A stretch of 64,000 nt of DNA from contig NW_019211455.1 in NCBI RefSeq assembly GCF_002443255.2, forward strand, positions 52,972,801-53,036,800, in the 5' to 3' direction. The notes under the pieces were generated by a model that worked only from the letters and a program-made list of their open reading frames with translations, was not told where the DNA came from and did not search any database. This DNA comes from Varroa destructor (taxonomy: Eukaryota > Arthropoda > Arachnida > Mesostigmata > Varroidae). Shown here piece by piece: positions 41,422 to 53,000 of the stretch (positions are counted from its first letter, which is position 1; every line of letters begins with the position of its first letter). A program made the position numbers and the translations under genes.

Positions 41422-42354
41422 TTCCTTTATATATTCCGTAAGTTTATACTCTGACACTGTCTAGTTGCTTGTACTCATTCGCGCTAAAAACTGGGTTAGG
41501 CCTCATATTAAGATCAACCGATAAATAAGAAATACTGTGTCTTTGTTATCTCGGTAATAAATCTGATTATCTATCCCACTTATACCTTTAATACAAGTAA
41601 ATTATCTTTAATGTTCCAAGCATGACACATATCGAAGCGTTTCCGACTTCACAGAAAAACAGCAACAATTCTATCCGATAATGATGTTTATATCAAAGAA
41701 AACAAAACAATAACATTATGTGTTACCGTAAGTATAAGTAAATAAACATTAAAAACATGGTTTGTATGTATGCGCTCTCCAGTAGGAAGGCCGTTGTGTT
41801 TAATGACATTAGTCGTAGTGGTGACATAGTGAACGAACATAGCCCCTAGAATAAAGACCGTATTTGGTAATTGCGTTTTATAAGTCCTACTAACAGTTAA
41901 ATAAATACTTCAACAACTGCGGCTGAATGGCTGTAAGATACAAAACGTTACAATATCATGCATAACAGATTCAATGCGACAGGTGCTTTACATTCTACAT
42001 ATTTTTGACATGCATTGCCCTTGTCACACTTAAAACTCCCATAGTTAAATGTCAATTCATGTCATGTTAACTATAATGATTTCAAGCTATTCAAGAGACT
42101 GTTAACAAACGACAAAATGTTAAACGTTCAAGTGAAATTATTGTCCTGCCGGTGAGTATTACAGAGTCTTCATTTGGTCCTGGTTGTCAAAATATCTGCT
42201 CCATGTAGAGACCTAGCGGATGGTATCCTGACTGACTATGTTCAGCCGTTTTTGTTCTCCGGTGTCAAATACGTAAAGATCTGACGCTATCTTTTTTTTT
42301 CTAGTCTATATACTGCGTGTCAAGAGAAACAATTCGCACTTGCGCTGATGACAG

Positions 42355-42358
<4 letters not shown>

Positions 42359-42408
<50 letters not shown>

Positions 42409-42412
42409 TTTT
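42359..42412. repeat. (AT)21 microsatellite followed by (T)12
   Basis: AT run of 42 bases at 42359-42400 directly joined to a run of twelve T at 42401-42412. It lies in the AT-rich DNA downstream of the Mtp 3' end. Confidence 0.97.
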
Positions 42413-43401
42413 ATTAAAAAGATATTAAAAATCCTTTTGTACATTTCAGTTGTTTTTACCATTGTTAATGCGCTTTTATTTTCAGCATAAAATACAGACT
42501 CAATAAACTCACCAATAAGTCCCTACATAATCTGCACACATTCTTCGTTAGCCATCCTCAAGCCGAGCTCTAGGTGACCCGTCGTCATTTTTAACCCATC
42601 GTCTGTAATTTATAATTGCACGCTTGAGTTACCGTTGTTGTGGGAGCCGTAAACTGACCTGCATACATAGCTCCTCAGATTGTGACCATTTTCTGTTCGA
42701 AAACGTTCTAATAGTGATATTATGGCACAGTTTCCATCTATAGTCACGCGGAGCCTTTCAATGTAAATGGCGTTAGAGTGCTCAAACGAGGGCACGAATT
42801 TAGCCTTATTAGACGTGTCTCGTATCTGCGTAATTCTACCAAGGCTCTCTGTGTATTGGAAAGTGTTATCCTTTTTTGATGTTAGCGTTTGCAAGTTTCT
42901 TTACAAACCCATTAGTAACTCCTTGGCTTTCCCTCAAGCTCCGCTCCCTTGTCGACCACTGATGCGACTGTCGATCGACTTCAACGAACAGTATAATATC
43001 TATGGCTAGCTATGCTACCTTTTCTAAACCTGCTATAAGCAGGCACCTATAGCTCTTTGTTTTAGCGGAATTCAGGTGTTATTTAATGCTGTCGATAATT
43101 ACATTCGAAATCAAGGACAATTTTCGGTCTACGACGGTCTATACAAGAAAAAAAAACGGAAATGCCAGTAGCACTACCCATCCAACCTACAGGGTAATTC
43201 CCCAGTTGGAAAACGCTCTCTGGCGCTACGTCTATGCAACTGAACAATGGCTCCCATCCAAACACAAGCAATCATTCACGACGCCATAAAGGGAATTGGT
43301 TGTGAACTAATGCCATCCCGCGCGCTACTGCATGCTACGATTCAACACAAATATTTTTTTATCGCTAGCCCAATGGGAAACATTGAAATTTACCGGCGAA
43401 T

Positions 43402-43407
43402 TTTAAT
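43402..43407 (-). promoter_or_regulatory. Possible Mtp poly(A) signal (ATTAAA)
   Basis: The closest AATAAA-like hexamer I found downstream of the Mtp stop on the minus strand is ATTAAA here, which would give a 3'UTR of roughly 550 bases. No canonical AATAAA was noticed between it and the stop. It is a variant signal in AT-rich DNA, so the call is weak. Confidence 0.2.
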
Positions 43408-43949
43408 AAAACGTGTATTACTATATATGAATGTTGTCTCCAAACACACCCACAGCTATGACTCCATTGCCAGCATCCGTTCCTATTATTCATGCGCGCT
43501 ATCTTCTCGTTGCCCGCTCTCTGTCTTTGATAGCATTTTCTAAATTGAGCATTCATTGAACTAAATATACGCCTCGAAATTGAACGAGACGTCATAATCA
43601 CTACTTATTAATTTGATACGCCTGTCGAAGACGTCCACTTAGGAAGATTAACAACTCGAATGATTATTATCTATGATTTTGCTAGCTATTTGACATAACC
43701 GCAATGCATGCGCATATTTTGATTATGTTACAACAATTAAGTCAAATAGTGCCACACGCTAAAGAAACATTGTGGTTCTCATTCGGGATGCCGCAAAGTC
43801 AGAGAGAGTTGTAGAGGGTAGAATTCGAAATGATGAAATTCCAAAAGTTGTAGAAAATATGTTTTCCACTTTCCTAGAATCATGCTGTATATATAGAAAA
43901 ACTTCAGACACTTCGGCCTGGAAATGTTGCCTCTTTATGTTCTCAAGAG

Positions 43950-44298
43950 CTATTGTGTTCCACCAAGCATTTCAGCACATAGCTCAGAATTTTTCTGAGT
44001 GAGAGCATAACATTTGCCCTCAGCACGGGCACTTCTTCGGCGCAATGTTCTCACAAGGTGTTGCTTATCATTGATTGCCTCGTATTTGCGAATATTATGT
44101 TTCATCGAAAGGCCGGGACTGGTCATCTGAATGCACATTTTGTACGGCTTCTCGTAGAACTCGAAGTCGGTGATGAAGTCAAGATACGACTCGAAACCGA
44201 CGTTAATTTCAACCCGCGCCGATGCAACGTCCGAAAGAAGACGAGCCGAACCTTGGATCAGGCCCGCGCCAGCAGAATGCACTATCGAATGGGAGTTC
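43950..44298 (-). CDS. Mtp: Mtp exon 9: C-terminus and stop
   Basis: The acceptor TTGTATTTATAG|G completes an Arg codon, so ...SLWNR continues into NSHSIVHSAG. DFEFYEKPYKMCIQMTSPGL matches human [40 protein letters not shown] followed by TQKNSELCAEM matches the basic stretch and QENSEMC end of human MTP. The TAG stop is at 43952-43950. The run of arginines before GKC parallels the KRKR-type run in human MTP. Confidence 0.95.
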
Positions 44299-47200
44299 CT
44301 ATAAATACAACACATTCGTAGACGATACCTAACTGAATTTTTTTTTTCTGTAACACAGTTTAACCTCTTTGTCCAGCAATACGTTGTCAAATTGAACAAC
44401 AGCCGAAACAGGGTTTCTGCCGGCTGATAACTACGATAACTTTCTACATCCTAATGGTAATGTCGAGAACAATGCGTCACACCAATAACCAGTGAAATTC
44501 AGCTTCAAGAGCTTATTATTTAAACTGATAGTAGTGATGGGACCCATGACGAGCAAACCCACAGTTCCCTTAAAATTGCCAAGAGTATGAATAAAACGCA
44601 GCAGGGGGTACCTGTTCCAGAGCGAAATTTGCACGCTGCCGCCAAGATCAGCAGATAGTGCACCTTTGAGTTGAAGCTGTACAATGAGACCACTAAGCAG
44701 AGGCTGTAGCTGCATGTGGTCCATAAGCAAGAAGTTGCCCTGGAGTGCGGGAGTATATTCGGAAGCTGTGCCCGACCACACGTGGCCCATCAAATCCCCG
44801 GTACCGCGAAAGAAAACGTACGGACGTATCTCGACACCCAGGACTTGAAGGGCAATGCCGGCCGTAGCCTCTTCATCACCGTCAACGTCCACCTGAATAC
44901 GACGAGCCATGTTAGTGCTGCGTTTTATTGTGGGATTCGATTAAATCGTCTAAACTGATTCACCGGCTCCAAATCTGTTCATTTTATTAGAGTCGATCTC
45001 GAGAAACAAATCCTCACTTCTGAATTGTTATTGATAAATTGAGTAAACACACGTAAATCAGTTTAAATATATTGCTACTTATATTTAGAAGCTAACCATA
45101 GTTCTATCAGAACATTCTTAGCGAGTTCTATTACTGTTTAAGAAACGAGTACGGTCAGTGAAAAATACAGGTAAACAATATATACTGTTTGTTTATACCT
45201 CATTGCCTGATGTATCCCCACCAGCCAAGCCAGCAAGGCCTGCGGCGAAGATGTTGACTGCGATAAGGGGCATTTGTTCCGTAGATGATGTCTGGACGTT
45301 GACTTCGAATGACGTTTGTTTGAGGAGACCGCCGGGCATTAGCTCCATGTTAAGGCCGTATGTCGTGTTGAGATCGTGGGATCCTGTGGACGACAAGAGT
45401 TAGACTTGTTGTGCTAATACATTACCATAACAAGCATGTACAATGTTTAAATCCTGGTACTAAAATGAGGTACACATCAAAGCAAGTAATAAAAATGTTG
45501 GGTAAACACCTATTATGCTCTTACGATATCATGTTGGGCTTTATGCTAGCTACCTAACATAAACAATTACTCTTCTTTTTAGTTCTATCGCATTATAGAT
45601 GTAACCGAATGCATACCAATTGTTGACTATGACCTAAATGGGTTGTGCCAAGAAATCAACAAATCTATTTTAAAATATTGCACAATTTTAGGAAATTCAT
45701 GGGCTAAATCGGATTAGGTTTAATTGGAAGGTTATCGAATAAGTACACTGAAAAGTATATATTTGAATCGACGTACTAGCTAACAGTCTGGTGAATGTAG
45801 ATGATATTCCTCCATGCGCAAGCGAGTCATAGTTGATTATTTTAGGATTCCGAGCGACCTTCTTAGCATTATAAGCCTGACCAATTTTAACGAGTTCCTG
45901 GAACTTGCTGGTGATAAAGGTCTGCAGTTCAGGGCAACCTACGTTCTTAATGTATGCCATGACCCGCTCAATTCTTGCGTGGTCCCCGCCTGTAAAGATC
46001 ATTTCTGCGGCCAGTGCACGTGCTGTCGATTCCTGGCGGGATTTCGTCTGGAAAAGACGTTTTGGGCGAAACGATGAGAAAATTGTTTTGGAGATGTTCC
46101 ATAGGTATCGGATTTACTTATTCTTGTTAAGCTTAAAAAGAGACCTCCAAGGCGATATAAAGATCTTTGAGCTGCATGTGCAAAAGAAATGTTTCCGCAA
46201 ACACCCACCACCTGAGAATATCATATAAATAGATTTGCCCCTTATTGGGTTTAGATGATTGTTGAGGTACGATACGTACCTCAAAATAGATATCTTCAAG
46301 CGTATCGAACACTTCAGAAGTGAAATATACAGATCCGATCTCCTTTAAGGTTTTAAGCACTGCTGGGCCAATTGCCTTCGATCCATGCTTGGCTTCTTTG
46401 AGTAGTGCCGGGATACTTGTTGGCTGTGCTGCGTTTTTGAGTGCACGAAGGAAGATGAGTTTGCATTCGTCATCTTTGTTGGGGCACTTCGCAAGCTGTG
46501 ATTCTAGCCAGATCCTACCGTCGTGCGCCTGTTTCATTTGAATATTATTTCCGAGGGCATGTCGCAACACAGAGCCGAATGAGGCCACTAAAGTCGCGTA
46601 AACTTTCTCATTATCAAGCTTTTTTACGGCAAGTGTCTGTAATTGGTTGATGAAGGCTGGTGTCGGATGAGAGGCCATTGATATGGCCATGAGAAAGCGT
46701 TCAGTTAGTGTCGCATCCTTCCCGTCCAACTTCACTACGCGTAATGAGCCTTTCAGGGATGGGATCGTTTGGGACGCACCGGCGATATCGAGAAGCTGAG
46801 GCCTGCAAGACGAATGTATAATTAGGTGGGCATTTATCTTACAAGAAATGGTAGCTCCGCATAGGTGTCGTTCTATCGAGTATTTCTTTAATGCGGAGTA
46901 ACCAAAGAGTAGTATATATAATAACAATAACTTATTAATAACGTACATGATTTTCGCGTTTTTGGGATTCTTAAGTGCCTCGTAAACTTCCTGTTCAGAA
47001 GCAATCCGGAAGCCTTCAAGCAAAGTTACAAAAGCCATCGAGCTTTTCAGTGTCGCCATCTTGTCTGCGGAAAGCTGATCCCGAAACAGTGTGATTCGAT
47101 CAGCCAAAGAACCTTTGAAGCCGTGTGCATGGTTGATTTGATGCGGTCGCGCAATGATCGTGTCCTGCTTGTAGCGGTCCTTAATAGACGCCTCGAGCTG

Positions 47201-50096
47201 TCTGACGGCCTCTGTTTCGTCGATGCCCTTAAGTACGGAAATCTTCGAGTTTGCTACACTGCTATCTTCCAGTTTCAGCGAGTGGTGGGCTGTCACCTCG
47301 ATAGCCGCTTCTGGCCACGCATTCACAGACATGCGGATCGACTCCGAAGCCGTGGCAGTCTGAACCGCAGATAGATCGGAAAGAAGTTGATAATTGGTCT
47401 GCGACGTCGTCTGTGTCTTAACTGAGCGGACCTGTAGATCAAATAAAAAGCATAAAGTGGCACAACCTTATATCTTTACCAGTGGTATGTTTTTCCATGA
47501 CAAACTACTCCGCCTCGAAGCATTCCCAAATGAATCTTATTCATATGTCCCACAAGCTTCTCACGTCATCGAACGTCAGTTGGCTATTTCGACCTGATTC
47601 TGGTGGCATAATTTTGAACCTAAGTTCGACGCTTGCGGACTACTTGTAGCGCATCATAACAAAATCTCGTTTACCGAATGAGGGTGCTCATACTGCTCGA
47701 GGTCCGGATGAATGCATTCTTCTTTGATCTTCTTGATGTGTTTGCCATCGGCTTTGATGACGACCTTGCATTTACCACTGACGTCAACTTGCGACCGTCT
47801 AATATCGGATGTCACCTGGTACTGGAATATACTTGCAACGCCTGTCAATCACACAGCCAAAGGACTTCTAATGTTGTGTTTAACTATTCGGTACGACATT
47901 AAAATACCCAAAAGTAAACTAGATGTGTTCTATTGGAAATCAGTTTAAACATTGAAGCTATATTTAATGACATTAATACGATGAACTTGAAGTTATGGGC
48001 ATATATGTTTGACCCAATTTATTGACAACTTGTGATTTAAACGTTTCTAAGACTATTTTATTGGCGAGTATTAAGAAAACTTTTTTTTTTTTGAAAACAC
48101 ATTGACATTGTTAGCAGCCAGATATAGATAGAGATAGATATAACAACAGTGTCTCTTTTTTAGCTTATCAAATCATATGTAATTTGTCAACGAAGTGTTT
48201 TGAATAACCAAAAGAACCAAATTTTTGGTCTGTATTAACCTGAGTCATTCAGTTGTTCCCTTGGAAATAACCCACCTCATGCTTTTGAACCCATTTATTA
48301 GATTTTTTCCTTGATTTTTTTGGATCCTTTTCCATTCAAATGTTTCTTGAGCTTCAGAAAGAGAAAAGTTGTGGGGGACTAGATCCTGATGGATATGAGG
48401 TTCGAACAAACGAAATCGTCGAGTTCATCCATAAAAGACACGACACAAGCAGTGACGTTTGAGCCGGTTCAATATCATGGTAAAGGACCTACATTTTTCT
48501 TCCTTTAAATAACTCAGACATATCTATTACGAGATGGCCATTTCTTTAAACGTGATTTCAGGACGGTTTGGTTTGTTTTTAAGCTTTGATCCGCACTCTT
48601 TTGAAGGTCGTTAGAACAAAGGTTACCTCCAAGGTCTTCTAGTCCGCTGCCACTTGACGTGACCTATAACCTAGTCCTCAAAAGCCCACGTCATCCACTT
48701 GTGAACGTCTGATTTTGTCCCTAACGCAGAATGTGATCCATAATCCTTAGGAACAAACAAAACCAACCAGAAAATCACTGATTTTGAAGTGTTTAAAAAG
48801 CAGAAGGCAGAAGTCCGAATGCTTAGGCCTGTAAATAGCAGACAGGCATGCAAGTGCGGTGACAGAAGCATGCCCACAAATCAGCCAGAAAAAACGGGCT
48901 TTTTTTTAACACAATAATGTAAGGCATTTATAAATCATTTGAAATTAATGAATATAAATCATTAGGAGCAATACGAGAGAGGATTTCTGAAAACTACTTC
49001 TATACTTCTCTAATTTCTAAACATTTGTCATAAATCTCAGATGCTATAATTTTTTTACCTTTCTTTAGGTTGAGATATGTTGAATCGTCAGCGTTGGCGA
49101 CCCAAACCCGAACAATCTCGTTGTCCTTGAATAACGCATACATTGGTAAGTGGGAGGCCCGATCCAAATTAGAAGCGTGTTTCTTGCGCTCTTTTGAATC
49201 TCTAGTAACGGAAATACATTAAATGAGCAACTACTATGTTAAATAACTTATTTCTTATTTGTTCGTTATTTACACCTAAGTTATTAGCATTAACGAAACT
49301 TTGCTGGTTTATTGTGTGGTTCCTGCTAGAAATTTCGCAATTCAAAATGAACTAGAAACAATGGACAGTTGTTAAATATTTTTTCTGTTTTTAGAATGAC
49401 TTCAGACTTCGTCATTTGTTATACTTCTTAATATTCTTACAAGTAGTGCTAGAAATGATGCAGACGTAAACGTCTTGCGTGAAAAATTTGCCGCTTGAAT
49501 TGTGTTCATATCAGTCCAGTATCTTATCATCACTTCTAATACTAGTTTTAAAGTTCTCGAGCAATTTCGGTCAAGTTCAATATGAGTTCGTTCAAAGGCT
49601 ATACTCATACACTGAAGGTTTGTCAAGCAATTCATACGAAAATATCTTTTGGTCATCTGTCCGATGCATTGCAGCTTTTCTTGCTATTCGCATAGCAGTA
49701 TCGTCTAGTAAGGAGTCAGTTATACAATACAACCGTTATTAACTTCTATAAGTTCTATTCTTACGTTCATTCTTCTTTTCTCTCCAACTGCACTTACTGT
49801 TTATCAGCGGGAGTGACGGTTAGGTGGGCATTTTCCAAGTCGATTTCGACAATGCGATTTAACGGTGTTTGAAGATCCTTCCAAAGAGTAGTGAGTTTAG
49901 CCTTGGCCTCGAAACCATAGCCTATTTGGCGACCTGTTTTCTGCCCCAACTGCGACGAGGCGTCATTGAGGAAGGTGTCCGATCGTAACAGGTAGGAATA
50001 TGTCTGACCAACTTCATACTGACGGGTGGAGATGACTGCAATTATAAACAAACTAATTGAAAAAACATGCAGGACGTATTGCGCAATAGCGGACAT
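43950..50096 (-). CDS. Mtp: Microsomal triglyceride transfer protein (MTP) large subunit, complete nine-exon gene
   Basis: MTP is an ER-lumen protein that loads lipid onto apoB-family lipoproteins (lipophorin or vitellogenin-type in arthropods) and works as a heterodimer with protein disulfide isomerase. Exons in transcript order are 50096-49798, 49201-49059, 47841-47675, 47431-46947, 46802-46280, 46047-45777, 45383-45199, 44892-44612 and 44298-43950. They sum to 2,703 nt, i.e. 900 residues plus stop, close to human MTP (894). All introns are GT-AG and every junction phase closes. Residues 1-23 form a hydrophobic signal peptide. About 25-315 match the N-terminal sheet (QVDVSGKCKVV matches human EVDISGNCKVT). 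About 315-640 match the helical domain (TERFLMAISMASHP versus human [14 protein letters not shown]). The rest matches the lipid-binding C-terminus (ALQVLGVEIRPYVFFRG; KMCIQM; KNSELC). There is no KDEL tail, as expected for an MTP that relies on PDI for ER retention. Homology is judged from recalled human sequence, not from a search. Confidence 0.95.
44612..44892 (-). CDS. Mtp: Mtp exon 8: lipid-binding C-terminal sheet
   Basis: The exon encodes residues 692-784 plus two bases. AGIALQVLGVEIRPYVFFRG and LLMDHMQLQPLLSGLIVQLQ match human [20 protein letters not shown] and LLIDHSQELQLQSGL. GSVQISLWNR matches GAMEFSLWYR. The acceptor CGTATTCAG|GTG has a weak pyrimidine tract, but a CACTAAC branch-point-like sequence lies at 44911-44917, about 20 bases upstream. 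An ATG just upstream (44910) lies in the intron and is not the start. The donor is AACAG|GTACCC. Confidence 0.92.
45199..45383 (-). CDS. Mtp: Mtp exon 7
   Basis: The acceptor is CGTCCACAG|GA and the donor AATGAG|GTATAA. The exon encodes residues 630-691. TTYGLNMELMPGGLLKQTSF followed by EVNV corresponds to human [20 protein letters not shown] followed by NIFQ, the opening of the C-terminal lipid-binding sheet. The tail is rich in Ala and Gly (AAGLAGLAGGDTSGNE) and matches the poorly conserved human EALIAATPDEGEEN. Confidence 0.91.
45777..46047 (-). CDS. Mtp: Mtp exon 6: end of helical domain
   Basis: The acceptor is GTCTTTTCCAG|ACG (phase 0) and the donor GCTA|GTACGT. The exon encodes residues 540-629 plus one base. 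TKSRQESTARALAAEMIF aligns with human KVHEKTVRTAAAAIIL. The Arg in STARAL (about residue 549) occupies the place of the human Arg in TVRTAA, a position tied to PDI binding in the human disease literature (from memory). INYDSLAHGGISSTFT matches human HNYDRFSRSGSSSAYT. No single start-to-stop frame covers the beginning of this exon. Confidence 0.92.
46280..46802 (-). CDS. Mtp: Mtp exon 5: helical domain
   Basis: The acceptor is TCGTCTTGCAG|G and the donor TTTGAG|GTACGT (phase 0 out). The exon encodes residues 365-539. PQLLDIAGASQTIPSL, TERFLMAISMASHPTPAFIN and KLIFLRALKNAAQPTSIPAL followed by LKEAKHGSKAIG match consecutive human helices ([56 protein letters not shown]). The exon closes at DTLEDIYFE, equivalent to human KTLNRIYHQ. 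This is the region of human MTP that contacts PDI. Confidence 0.95.
46947..47431 (-). CDS. Mtp: Mtp exon 4: end of N-terminal sheet and start of helical domain
   Basis: The acceptor is TTGATCTACAG|GTC (phase 0). The exon encodes residues 204-364 plus two bases of codon 365. The first half (SVKTQTTSQTNYQLLSDLSA) matches human [20 protein letters not shown]. The second half (FRDQLSADKMATLKSSMAFV and EQEVYEALKNPKNAKIM) begins the helical repeats. The donor is AT|GTACGT at 46946. The frame also stays open through the 144-base intron into exon 5. Splicing is nevertheless favoured, because the human protein goes directly from ...EVL to PQLVDA where this protein would read KIM-PQLLDIAGA. Confidence 0.93.
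47675..47841 (-). CDS. Mtp: Mtp exon 3
   Basis: The acceptor is TTGACAG|GC and the donor TCG|GTAAAC, leaving phase 0. The exon encodes about residues 148-203. GVASIFQYQVTSDIRRSQVD, followed by VSGKCKVV, is a close match to human GLASLFQTQL...EVDISGNCKV, one of the most recognisable N-terminal-sheet segments of MTP. Two cysteines (in GKCKV and EECIHP) match the human pair in GNCKV and DSCKI, which is consistent with a conserved disulfide. Intron 2 upstream is the largest of the gene at 1,217 bases. Confidence 0.94.
49059..49201 (-). CDS. Mtp: Mtp exon 2
   Basis: The acceptor is TTTCCGTTACTAG|A and the donor AAAG|GTAAAA. The exon completes codon 100 and encodes residues to ~147, including ASHLPMYALFKDNEIVRVWV. 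This aligns with the human stretch around [20 protein letters not shown]. It ends one base into a Gly codon, which the next exon completes (GC GTT), giving the conserved Gly-Val/Leu-Ala-Ser motif. This small exon contains no complete start-to-stop frame and is found only by homology and splice phase. Confidence 0.9.
49798..50096 (-). CDS. Mtp: Mtp exon 1: start codon, signal peptide, start of N-terminal sheet
   Basis: The ATG at 50096-50094 opens a frame whose first ~23 residues (MSAIAQYVLHVFSISLFIIA followed by VIS) are a typical signal peptide. The segment YEVGQTYSYLLRSDTFLND and the downstream ALTTLWKD-like stretch correspond to the start of mature human MTP (RLYKLTYSTEVLL; ALLWRN). The exon stops two bases into codon 100 at A|GTAAGTG, an excellent donor at 49797. 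Residues 1-99 are encoded here. The first in-frame ATG with a signal peptide directly after it is the natural start. No TATA box was identified upstream. Confidence 0.93.
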
Positions 50097-53000
50097 AAAT
50101 GACCGGAAGGAATTCGAATTCGCTTAGGAGTTTCGATAACTTAAAGTTAATTGCTCCAACGAGCTACAATACGTTGAGTACGTTTGAGGATCATTTCATG
50201 CACCATCATCATATCATGCGTTATAAAACTTCGATGGCAAAATTAGAACGACATTAACTTTTACCTTCTACGACATTCTATTTTTTTTTTATTTATTATA
50301 AATTTAATATTCCGTTGTGCTTTTCGAAACAATGTACTGTATCATGTTTAAAAAATGTCTACCAAATTAAATAATGAAAATTTTACGGGGAGCGATCACA
50401 GGTAGAAAACCTGAAATTCGAATCCACCAAAACGTCGCAGCGACATCTATCATGAGTTTCGCCACACGCGTATCTAAAACGCAGCCAGGTGGGCAACGGG
50501 CATATGGATATTTCTCAGGCTGTGTGTGCAGCAGTACTTTGAGCTATTTATTCAGTTCAGTCAAATCACAAATTCGTCAGGTAAGAAAAAATGAAAAAAT
50601 CAAATACCATATAAAGCTATCACTTCCCGGAACACTCAATGTCGTACATAAGTCGTCACCTATCGTGACCTAAACAAACGCTACATAAGGCTTGCACAAA
50701 CGGAAAACAAGATCGCTAGTTTTCGGGCAGTTTCGGCCATATTTTTTAAGTGAACTCTCTCTCATCTCGAGAGGATCAGGTTTGATTCAGGCAAGAAAGA
50801 ATCGTTTTTATCTATAATTCGTTTTCCTTTAGAAAACCTTCTCGGAACGCAGTACATAAACGAGTTCTACTGTTCATTTGTCAATAGCATTACGGTAACG
50901 CTACGTTTATGGTGCCCCTCTTAAAAACGAAGCCAGTGTTCTAAAGGCTAGATCAGTGCATCTAAATTGGATTCTCTAGTATTCAGATACCACCTATGAC
51001 AATGCAGATATTACCGAGATTGAAATTCGGTTACCACTAGAGTTTTACTGTACATTGTAAATTGCCGTGATGGTGATACTCGATTTACATGATTTTTATA
51101 GCTTATAGTTACTTTTTTAAGTACGTATTTTACACAATTGAGAGTCGTTTGCTTTATGCTGTATGGCCAATATAAGGTTAAAAAAAATATTTCTCGAAAC
51201 TTCAAAATCGTCTCGAAAAGTCTCGAAAATCAGTATGTATGTTGATCAAGAATAACGTTACCAACATTCATTCTTCGTCATTTAAGCTGTCGAAGAAAGT
51301 TAAGAAAAGCTGTCGACGCAGCCTTAAATGGTGTAAAGTGTATAGTAGCTACCCTATCACATACAGTATCATTCGAAAATAGCTTATAAGGGTTAGAATT
51401 TGTGTCTTTGGAATGGCGTTAGAAGAGTAAAATTCTACTCTAGGCTTCAAATTCATTGAGCATTGCTTCACGCCACTTTGAAAAGAAGACTATCGCCAAA
51501 TAAGGCTATATAACTTAATTATAGAGTTTTCATGTCTAGCTGTTTGCCGCAGTCTTTTACTCTCTAATTAATGAATATACGCCTAAATTACGCAGCGTCA
51601 TACAGTTACTATTACTCTACAAACATATTCGGGAGCGGTACCAGGACCGGTTATGAAATGGAGTCAAGTTAAAGTTAAGAATAACTAGTATGTTAGGTTT
51701 TAAAACAATTACTAGTAGATTAAATGTTCGATGACGAATCTCTTAAAAAGTGTAAAACGCCAACGCTCTTTCGTTTTTCGAATGTTCAGCCATCTTCTGC
51801 CTGTCATCGAGGCCTGACGCGTCGCACAACTATTTAATGTTTATCGTACTTCGCTTCCGGCACAGCTGATTGTCAATATTTTTTTTTTTAATTAATCCGA
51901 ATTCGTTGCTATCGATGGTAATATATTGTCACAAGTTATGTTCCCTGTTCCTGCCAAACTACATAAACGAAGAGAGCTGACCTTGACGACCATTCAAAAC
52001 ATCGGCGCATATTTTTAGGCACAACTCTTTGAATTGAAATCTCATTTTTCTTTTGAGTTTCCACTTTTTACCGTTGACGTCGTAACGATATCTGTGTCAA
52101 GTCACCGTACCTCATCAGAGGGCACCACTGTCTAGTTTAAAGCTTGGGTTAAGCATCAAATGGTGATCATTACTGGTAAATGACGTAGTGTAGAGCGCGT
52201 AATAAACGACATCGATAGCCGTCCGGAGCGATAACTGTGTTGTCTGTTTGTTGATGTAACGTTTCCCCTTCTAATGGACGTTAAGCGTTAAGAAGTTTGT
52301 GCGGTAGGCCTGTCTTAAAGCCGTCTTATCTCGAACTGGACTGTAGAAACCAGTATTTACAAGATCGACCTCTTAGCAGACCTTTCTCGGTTCTGCAAAG
52401 CTGAAAACTCGAACACCTTCTCATCGGATAGCTTTGTTATTAGACTTCTTTTTATCCCAAAAATGTTGTGTGTATTCTGAAAGAGAAACAGTGATTGTTC
52501 CACAAGAGTCACATCATAACAAACAGTCTATTTCCTAGAACTTAGAAAAGCAATCTTCAGTTATATTCCTCTCGGAAATCCCCAATTTTTTTGACTTTAT
52601 TTTATCTTTTCACCAACTAATTCGGCACAATTGACCAAATCCTCTACCGCTGCTGATAAGATTTCGTTCAGATTTGACGATCGTTGATAATTATAACAAT
52701 TACGGCTGACAAGGACTAGATAGCTACCAGCCGTACCTATATCGTAATGGAAAATAAAAATAGGATCGCATAATCGCCCATAAGCCTTCATGTGGTTGAA
52801 GGCAGACGAGCGTTCACGACATAGCTGGTGATATTCACTAGCCGAAAAGGGCTGCTTTGACGAATGACGTGGCTTAAGAGGAAGGTCAAAGAAAGAAAAC
52901 TGCCTTCTGTAGGTGATTATCAGCATATGTTACCTGCATCGGTATCTTATCGTTTATGCTGACTGCATTGGCGATTTTGGTAGGCCCATTGGTGGGTCCT

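Larger units (their letters stand above)
40650..43401. other. AT-rich DNA 3' of Mtp, no recognised gene
   Basis: Contains the (TTTA)5 and (AT)21(T)12 repeats. A minus-strand 94-codon frame (42,610-42,894; ITQIRDTSNKAKFVPSFEHS) ends near a GTCAGT donor-like site but has no convincing acceptor and no known homologue. Confidence 0.45.

Noticed and set aside
42335..42360. Cys-Ala-Asp-Asp-Ser-Ile in plus frame, resembling the RT catalytic ADD motif
   Set aside because: Isolated short match directly abutting the (AT)n repeat, with no surrounding RT sequence in any frame.
46133..47332. Single 399-codon minus-strand open frame as an uninterrupted gene
   Set aside because: It is Mtp exons 4 and 5 read through intron 4 and into intron 5. 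The inserted 48 residues and the tail after IYFE have no counterpart in MTP, while spliced junctions restore the family sequence.
44058..47374. Plus-strand open frames opposite Mtp exons
   Set aside because: They are shadows of the Mtp coding strand and carry no independent features.
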